A program made the position numbers and the translations under genes. From assembly GCF_949628265.1 (NCBI RefSeq), contig NC_088788.1, positions 27,638,335 to 27,702,334 of the forward strand: DNA of 64,000 nt. Direction: 5' to 3'. The notes under the pieces were generated by a model. The model did no database searches, was not told the DNA's origin, and saw nothing but the letters and a program-made list of their open reading frames with translations. This document shows positions 57,001 through 64,000 of this stretch, in pieces (position 1 is the stretch's first letter; each line of letters starts with the position of its first letter). This DNA is from Cloeon dipterum. Its lineage: Eukaryota; Arthropoda; Insecta; Ephemeroptera; Baetidae.

Positions 57001-58000
57001 CCAGAAAAGGAGTTTTTACTTCGATATGGCAGGCAATTTTTCTCGCCCCCACTTGGCGCAAAAATGAGCCTGTATATGCATGCGTGCCGGCTTGTAATAA
57101 ATAGCAGTGAACGATATAATGCGAAAAGTGTAAGGGCAGGCGCCACACACACGAGGCGGCGGCGACCAGGAGTGCGGAGGAAAACGGTGGCGCGCATTTT
57201 GCGCAATATTGCATGCTAATAATAATGGTATGCGCGGCTGCCTGCCTTTCTTGCGCGCGCTCTCTGCGAAATTTCCCGACCCAGATGCTTGGCACAAAAT
57301 GAGGGGATTTTCTTTTTTTCCGCTCCCGTCTCCGCGTACAATGCAAGTGATTTTTCATGTTTTGATTTTTTTTTTCTAAATGACTCTTGCTGTAAGGCAA
57401 ATATCCGCTAAAAGCCTGCTTGCAAAACCGAACCATGCAGGTAAAAAAGCGATTTTTTTGTAACAACAATTTTCATCAATATCCTCCACCTAAAATTACA
57501 AGGTATATATAACAAGTTTCCATGTAAAAAAGTTAAAAACTTCATTTATCAACTGCTGCGTTGGTTAAAGTTGAACAATATATCTTACCCCTTTCGATTT
57601 CTCTCCAGGGAAGTGTGCGGCATTTTCTTTTCAAGCCTGCGGTGAAAAATCGCGGCTCCGATAACGAGCCTCTGAAAAGCAAGTTTGGCGCTGGGAGAAC
57701 TGCGCACCTCCGTGACAGTCGCAAAGGGGGGCTGTTAATTTTTAAGCGTCGTTGGAAGTAAATACCTCTCTCTACCTGTCCGCAAGCATTAAAACGTCAA
57801 GTGTTCGGCGGCGCTTTCTGATAAGCGTCCCGCGCGCACAATGACGTTGCGTGCAGCAGAGGCATCCATCCGCCGCCGCAGCTCTCGCTCGCAAGCACAC
57901 ATACACACATTTTCCGCTCGTTTATTGTTATTTGTCCTCGGTACCGACGACGTCGTCGTCGAGTCGAGACTGTCTCAAATGCGGGCCATGACATTGTAGC
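54038..58000. other. Gene-free region with GC-richer islands
   Basis: No gene supported. GC-richer islands lie near 54600-54990, 55320-55640, 56170-56570, 56940-57310 and 57600-58000. The spacing suggests cis-regulatory DNA or a long intron, but no exon is identifiable. Confidence 0.3.
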
Positions 58001-61000
58001 TCTGACGTTCTGCAGGCAAAGTGATATATTTGGTAAATTACGTTGCAGAATATTTTTAGCTATGGTCGGCAAGCCGGAACCATCGACCTTTCGTCATTAT
58101 AAAATTTTGTTAAAAGAACGCACAAAATCAACGTCGGAATAAACTTTTAAAAAGTTTCGTTCTAACTGAGCGATCACAAAATTTGTGTTTTTCAATCCCT
58201 ACAATTTTTATATATCGCCGCAATTGAAAAATTGTCAAATTTGTAAAAATTGTAGCATATATATCTTTTATTTTTTGTCTCCTTCTCTCTTGAATGAAAT
58301 CGGTTAGTTGGAAAATATTCCAGCCAATTCTAAAGCTAGGCGCAGTTTTGCTCAGTGTTTTTATTATTCATTATTAAGGAAACATCATGACTTCTAAAAA
58401 AAAATTCTTGTTCTAATTTTTGTTTATTGAACTGAAATAAACGTAAATATAACTTATTCTCATAAAAAGTGAACAAATTGAAATGCAGGCAACCTCTGAT
58501 GTTATTAATCATGATTATAAAATATTTCAGTGTAAGTATTTTTAAAATAACATGAACAATGATGAAAAATTCAAGCAGGACTGTGTGAAATAATTTCTGT
58601 TGAGCTTGTGAACAGATTTTTTCATTCTTGCAACAGTCAATGATAAAATACTGAGGTAGGTTTGTCTCCAATACCAAAAGATTAAGGGAAAAAACATGCA
58701 AGAATCGGGGAATAAAAGAAGCAAAAAAGTTTCAAAAATCATGTTAACGGGAAATTTATTTGATCTTCAATTACATTTAAAATAGATTTAAAATATAGGA
58801 TTCGTTACTTGGTTTATGATACAAATTAATTTTTATAGTAATTTACGTTCAATAATTGGTTCAAAATGCCTGAAAAACATAGTACACACCTGAGCGAATG
58901 GGATGTGATTTTTGCTTTATCTTACCCAGCGTATAATCAGGTTTAGCCTTCATCATCATCCTTAATGTCAATCTTTGATCTCAAATTGTCTTAATGCCAG
59001 ACCCTCTAACCCCTCACGCTCTGCATCCGAAATTTAGGCTGCTCGTTCAATTTGCGCAGGCCAAAGTTAGGCCCACGCAGTTTCAGGCGGTCTGGGGTGC
59101 GCGCAGCTTTGACAAAGCAGAGAGGCAAATGTCATTTCGGCGTGACAGGTGGCGGCATACGTGGTCTACGTCAGTGCGAATAGGTCCTGCGTGCGAAATG
59201 GCAGGATATATTCGATTTTTCCCTCAGGCTGTAGTCAGGAATCGAGTTACCTCTCGCCACCCACCCATTTGGCGACTCATTGGAAAATTGCCGTGATATA
59301 CGCACACAATGCGAGCCCCGCTTGTGACGCCATTAGTGCAAAAAGCCGTCGAGGGGGCGAGAACGAGCCCAGGTTAATGTGAGTTTGATGCTCGCGCGAT
59401 CGATCCCACGAGCGATGAAAACTTAATCCGATTTCATGCCAATTAACACTGTACTTGCACACTCACGCTGAACAAGCAAACGGTGCTGAGTGGAAAACAC
59501 GTACCCCCCAGCTCCATTATTGTAAATATTGTAAGCTGAAAATAATGTCATCATGTGTTCATAATTCTGACACGCAGGTGGCACAGAGCTTCAATTTTAC
59601 ATTAGTCTTTTTTGTCACCATTGACCCAATTTTTTTTCTTTAGGAGCCCGAAATACGTTCTCTAAACTTAGACGTCGAGTTGAAAAATTAGCTTGCGTAA
59701 GAGACACTGACTCTTTATCTCATTAAAAAGGTGATACATACTATACTAATGGTTGAATCTCAATTAATAGTTTAAAATCTAATTTGTTTAATTTTTATCT
59801 GGCATGGCTGGAGTAAAGTAGAATAAAATATAGAGTTATTTTTTTTAAACACTTTCAAACTAACTTTTTTGTGTAAATCACCAGAGATATACACAGGCCC
59901 TCACAAAACTGGACTCATCTTTAAGTAGACCAGGATAATTTTCGTTCAATAATTTATGAATTGAAAGCTTTATTCATTTTAACCGATCGCGTTTAATTTA
60001 TGATAGGTTTAAGCAAATAATACACTCAATGTTAGTTGAGACCTATAGTAATGTGTGCCCCTTTATTGCTTCTTCATAAACTAGTCCACTACACTAGTAT
60101 TATACACTATACACAACATGAAGATCATAATCATCAATAAACAGGAATGATTGCAATTAATATAATATAATTGTAATGATAATCTTTGTCTTTGTAGCAT
60201 TCATTTAAGTATTAAAACATTTGCATACTGCAGCGTTTTTTCCGTCATCCAAAGAGAAATGATTACTGTGTGATTTGAAAAGGTATGCAGCCTGTGCAAC
60301 AGCCCAGTTGTGGATTTGCCTACATGCAAATTTTTCATTCGTTTGATTTCTACCGTTTATTTCGCGACAGAAGAAAAACACAACTCTACTGATATGCAAA
60401 ATCCACCCAGTGCTGATTCCATATTTTACATTTTTGCAAACGTTTGCACATGAAGTCAGGCGGGCTATAAATTTTACTTTGTCAGCATGCTCACGGAAGG
60501 TAAAAAAATCCATGATAGGACGGCGCATTTCTCGTTGTGGGTTTTACAGGACTGCGAAAATCTTTCCATTTTATAACTGACGCTTTCAACGCTCGATTCG
60601 GCCGTTTTATTGAGCTTGCAACAGTCGCAGCCTGGCAGGTTGCATACGTGTGCGTGCCTGCCATAAATTCGCCCTGCCGCTCAGCGAATCTAGCTAAATT
60701 TATGGACGGCTGAAGCACCCTGCTCGCTCGTACTCGAAATAATTCATGCACACAAGAGCATCCCTTATAAATAAATGAATCGATGGAACACAAATACAGA
60801 GAAGTTGTATACAACGCGTGCTTCGCATTCCGCGTCTGCTGCATGCATGCAATCCACCCCTGCAGTTCAACTGATGCGCTGCCTGCACTTTGCAAAAATG
60901 CTGATGGAGAGCGTAGTTCAGCGAATATGTGGGACTTAGTTGGAATTTGACCTGAATTTTCAGCAAGCTAATTATTTAGGTTTATTGCTGGTATTGCGTT

Positions 61001-64000
61001 GGTGTCTGAAAAGCAACTTTTCTCATTAATTCTAAATTAAATTTTGAGTGGAGGAAACCGACAAGAAAAGTGAAAAATATGTAGTGAATAGATGCAATTA
61101 AAACTTTATAAATTATAATGCCTTGAAAACCTTTTCTTGAGAGCAAAAGACTTGTTAAAGTACAAAGTACTAAACTGTTTTGTTTTTTAAACTCATGTGC
61201 CAAGTAACTGAAAAGCTGTATTATTTATTGGCTGTTTAAGCATCATCAAACTACAAAATATATGGTTGCAAAAAAGCTATTTGTAAGATTAGGTGTCGGA
61301 TGATTGAGAGTAACTCAATTACTTCTTAAATTTATTTCACAAATTCAACACTCGAACATTCGAACTTCATGTCATGATTTGGAGTCATATTTATTGCTGT
61401 GTACAATTAATCGAACAGAAATTGGGTTTATCTTTATTGTCAGAATTTTCAGTACATATTATGTCAGCAATTAATTGGTAAGGTAACTTATTGTCGCTCA
61501 ATTAAAATAACTTATTAAAGGCAATTTTGAAAGAAGTAATTTGGAATCGAATGTTCTGGAACTTAAGAATTTGGAACGTACTTGGGAAACGCCTGGACTC
61601 TGGAGCATTCTAGGGAGAATCATAAATCACCACATGTTTGTCTTTGAGGTTAATAGAAAGGTAAAAAGGATATATCTCCTGACATAACGTAAGATGCGAC
61701 TTTTATAGCAAAACAGACAGATTCTGTCACCAGAACACGAATCTTTGTATGATAATTTCGAGGATGAGGCCGTTTGCATTGAAAATGTATTGAAATGCCG
61801 CTTATTTGAAATTCAAGATCAATAAGAGAACTTTTCCAATATTAGCAAAGTGAAGCCAAGAAAAAAATGGTATATACCAGATACCAGTAGAAGGAGCCAA
61901 GAAACGATGCCAAGGGTCCGGCAGTCATCCGACTCTTCCGCAACAACAAACGTGGAATAAATAAGGAAAGGTTGTGTACCAGGCTGAAATGATTTTACAG
62001 TGGCCGTGTTTATCCCCACTCGGGGTTGGCTTTTCATGAAAAGTATAATTTTTCCTTTTTATTGCTTCTTTATCGCGAGCACGTTCCAACTTTTCCGGGG
62101 TCACGTAATGCGGGGCGTGCATGCAGCCACGGCCAATTTTGTTTTTCATAATTCCGCTGGCTTCACTGAATGAAGGCAGAACAAGTTTTATGGCCAGCAG
62201 GCCCTGCAGTCGCCAAACAACCCAAACACCTCCCACAACGCGTGTATTGCGTTTTCTCACCTGCCACCCAAACACACCAGGGGCCGCCCTTATTGGTATT
62301 AAAAATTTAATAAATTATGAGTTTGAAGACGAAGATTTCTACCCACGAAATTTAAAGAAGAAAGCCCCTCGTTTTTTCCAGAGATGGTTGTGTATATTTT
62401 ACTGTTTAAATTGCAAAACAATGATGTCACGCAAAACCAAATTTAAATTACGGCATTGAATTAAATTGAAACCAGGAGAAAACCCCGTTCCATTTATTCC
62501 TATTGAATGGTGCATATCACATGATGATTAAAAACTGCTAATGCCTTATAAGAATTAAAATTATCAAATCTATCAATATAAACAAGGTCCGGATTTTATG
62601 GCGTGCAGTATAGCTACCCTGCGACAACCCAGAGCTGAGCAAGTTTCTGCACAGTTTCTAAATATGAAGTCTTGCATGTACACTATTGATGGTTCATGCC
62701 AAAACAAAGCTAAATTGCGAGTAACCAGCCGCCTGGCGCAAAGCGTTTGCATGGACCAGATCAGCAAGCAGAACGCTTAAATGACGGAGAGCTAATAGCT
62801 GTCGTGTTGCCAGGGGCTGGCCGAACTTATGTGGAGCAAAATTGCGTTTTTGTTCAAGGGCCTGGCGGACGTCGTTGTTGCCACAAGTGCTCGAGCGGGG
62901 AATGAAATGATTTCCCTGGTTTATTGTGGGAGACCGCGTAAAAATTCACTCCTTTGGCGCACTTTTGCTTAGCGCAAAAAGCCTCTGCTCTCGACCGCAG
63001 AGTCGAAAAAAAGGACTTGGATGCAGGTTTAATTCGGTCAGAAGAGCGAAACTATTTTCAAAAGGATGCGTGCCTTTCCGGTTTATACGGTTTTACTATT
63101 TTAGTCGCACTGCCAAGCATGTTAAAGGCTTAGCTGGAAAGCTCATTTTCAAACTAAATAACGAAAACTGGGTAGCTTTAATGCGGTTTCTAGTACGGTT
63201 TTTTTACTAGAGATAAGAAAATTTAGAATAGTCTTGAATGATGCTTTCAATCCCGAAATAATTAAAAAGACAGTAAAAGAGCAGCAGACTGCAATGTTAA
63301 TGAAAAGAAATGCCGCATTTGATCATTCCTATATGTACTATGTATTTTACTAATGTAAGAATTAATATGGTTATAGAGCCAACTCCTTCAGGATGTGGGT
63401 AGCTTTGAGCTTTTAAATGTATATAGTAAAAACAATTGGAAATGCAATCTGAGAGTTGAAAGGAGAAACAAAAAACTGAATTGCAAATATGGCACCGTAG
63501 AAAAGGCTGTGACACAGAAAGAATCCTGGGATGCACACGCGTATCACGTCGTCTCCGCGGCAGAAATTGAAGCAGGGGAGTAGGCGCGCCGACTGAGTGC
63601 CGGATAAAAGCGAGATAGACTCTCGATTGCTCGCCAAGCATGCAGGCAGTCAGCATCAGATTTGCGAAAGGGATCAAGACGAGAGGCAAAGCGTGATATA
63701 TTTCACTGCTCTCTACCAGACAAAGTCAATATTTAAGGTCGTCCCGAACGATTCTACTCTGCATATTCTGATACAAAAATTGTTATACACATTTTCGACT
63801 TTCTCCTTGTTCCTGCCATTTCCTACAACTTCGTGCTGCGCTAAATAAGAAATGACATCGGCGTTATTCATGCGTGCTATGCGCCTCCCAGTCATTCTGC
63901 GGTATTAAATTTATGAAAGGCGACCGCTCTTGCTGCCATCGATTGACCTCTGCCTACGCAGCACTGTACTTTTATGTCGCTCGGAATAAATGTATTTATT
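58001..64000. other. Gene-free right end
   Basis: No gene supported to the end of the window. AT-rich DNA alternates with GC-richer islands near 58990-59420, 60540-60910, 62080-62300, 62590-63020 and 63500-63680. A TTCTGGAAC heat-shock-element-like core is at 61554-61562 but is probably incidental. Confidence 0.3.

Noticed and set aside
61554-61562. Heat-shock-element-like TTCTGGAAC
   Set aside because: Only one contiguous pair of pentamers and no gene nearby.

Overview
The window is nuclear DNA of an arthropod, most likely an insect. The evidence is an AT-rich background, protein-coding genes split by short GT-AG introns (about 50-80 bp in the compact genes), a T-box gene whose protein closely resembles insect brachyenteron/Brachyury, an insect-type glucose-dehydrogenase-like GMC oxidoreductase, and a Dong/R4-clade retrotransposon inserted in TAA repeats. 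I cannot name the species from sequence alone.

Layout. Positions 1043-9245 hold two head-to-tail, full-length, almost identical non-LTR retrotransposons. Each has one intact 1218-residue ORF (Myb-like domain, reverse transcriptase, zinc knuckle, restriction-enzyme-like endonuclease). (TAA)n lies before, between and after them. From 9.2 to 24.1 kb there is no gene I can support, only a (GA)n microsatellite, repeat fragments and GC-richer blocks. A six-exon GMC oxidoreductase gene (minus strand, 27987-24135, 612 aa) follows. ATPsynF (plus, 29552-30351, four exons, 108 aa) and the long-form tRNase Z / ELAC2 gene (minus, 34211-30528, ten exons, 767 aa) sit tail to tail, with poly(A) signals about 50 bp apart. 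Both have mitochondrial roles: F1Fo-ATP synthase assembly and tRNA 3' processing.

From 34.2 to 45.9 kb there is an 11.7-kb gene-free stretch that contains a 264-bp foldback (MITE-like) element. Then comes Brachyury (plus, 45907-50629, five exons, 501 aa) with a 2.4-kb first intron. Directly downstream is a five-exon LYPLAL1-type serine hydrolase (plus, 51762-52885, 249 aa) with one GC-AG intron. From 54 to 64 kb I see no protein-coding gene, only a possible noncoding first exon near 53.7-54.0 kb and a series of GC-richer islands.

The exon structures were assembled by hand from reading frame, GT/AG (or GC/AG) signals and phase matching, plus remembered family conservation. All five host genes close in frame from start to stop. 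The most notable observations are the tandem, apparently intact Dong-like elements, a dispersed foldback repeat family with three recognisable copies in the window, and recurrent GC-rich noncoding islands.
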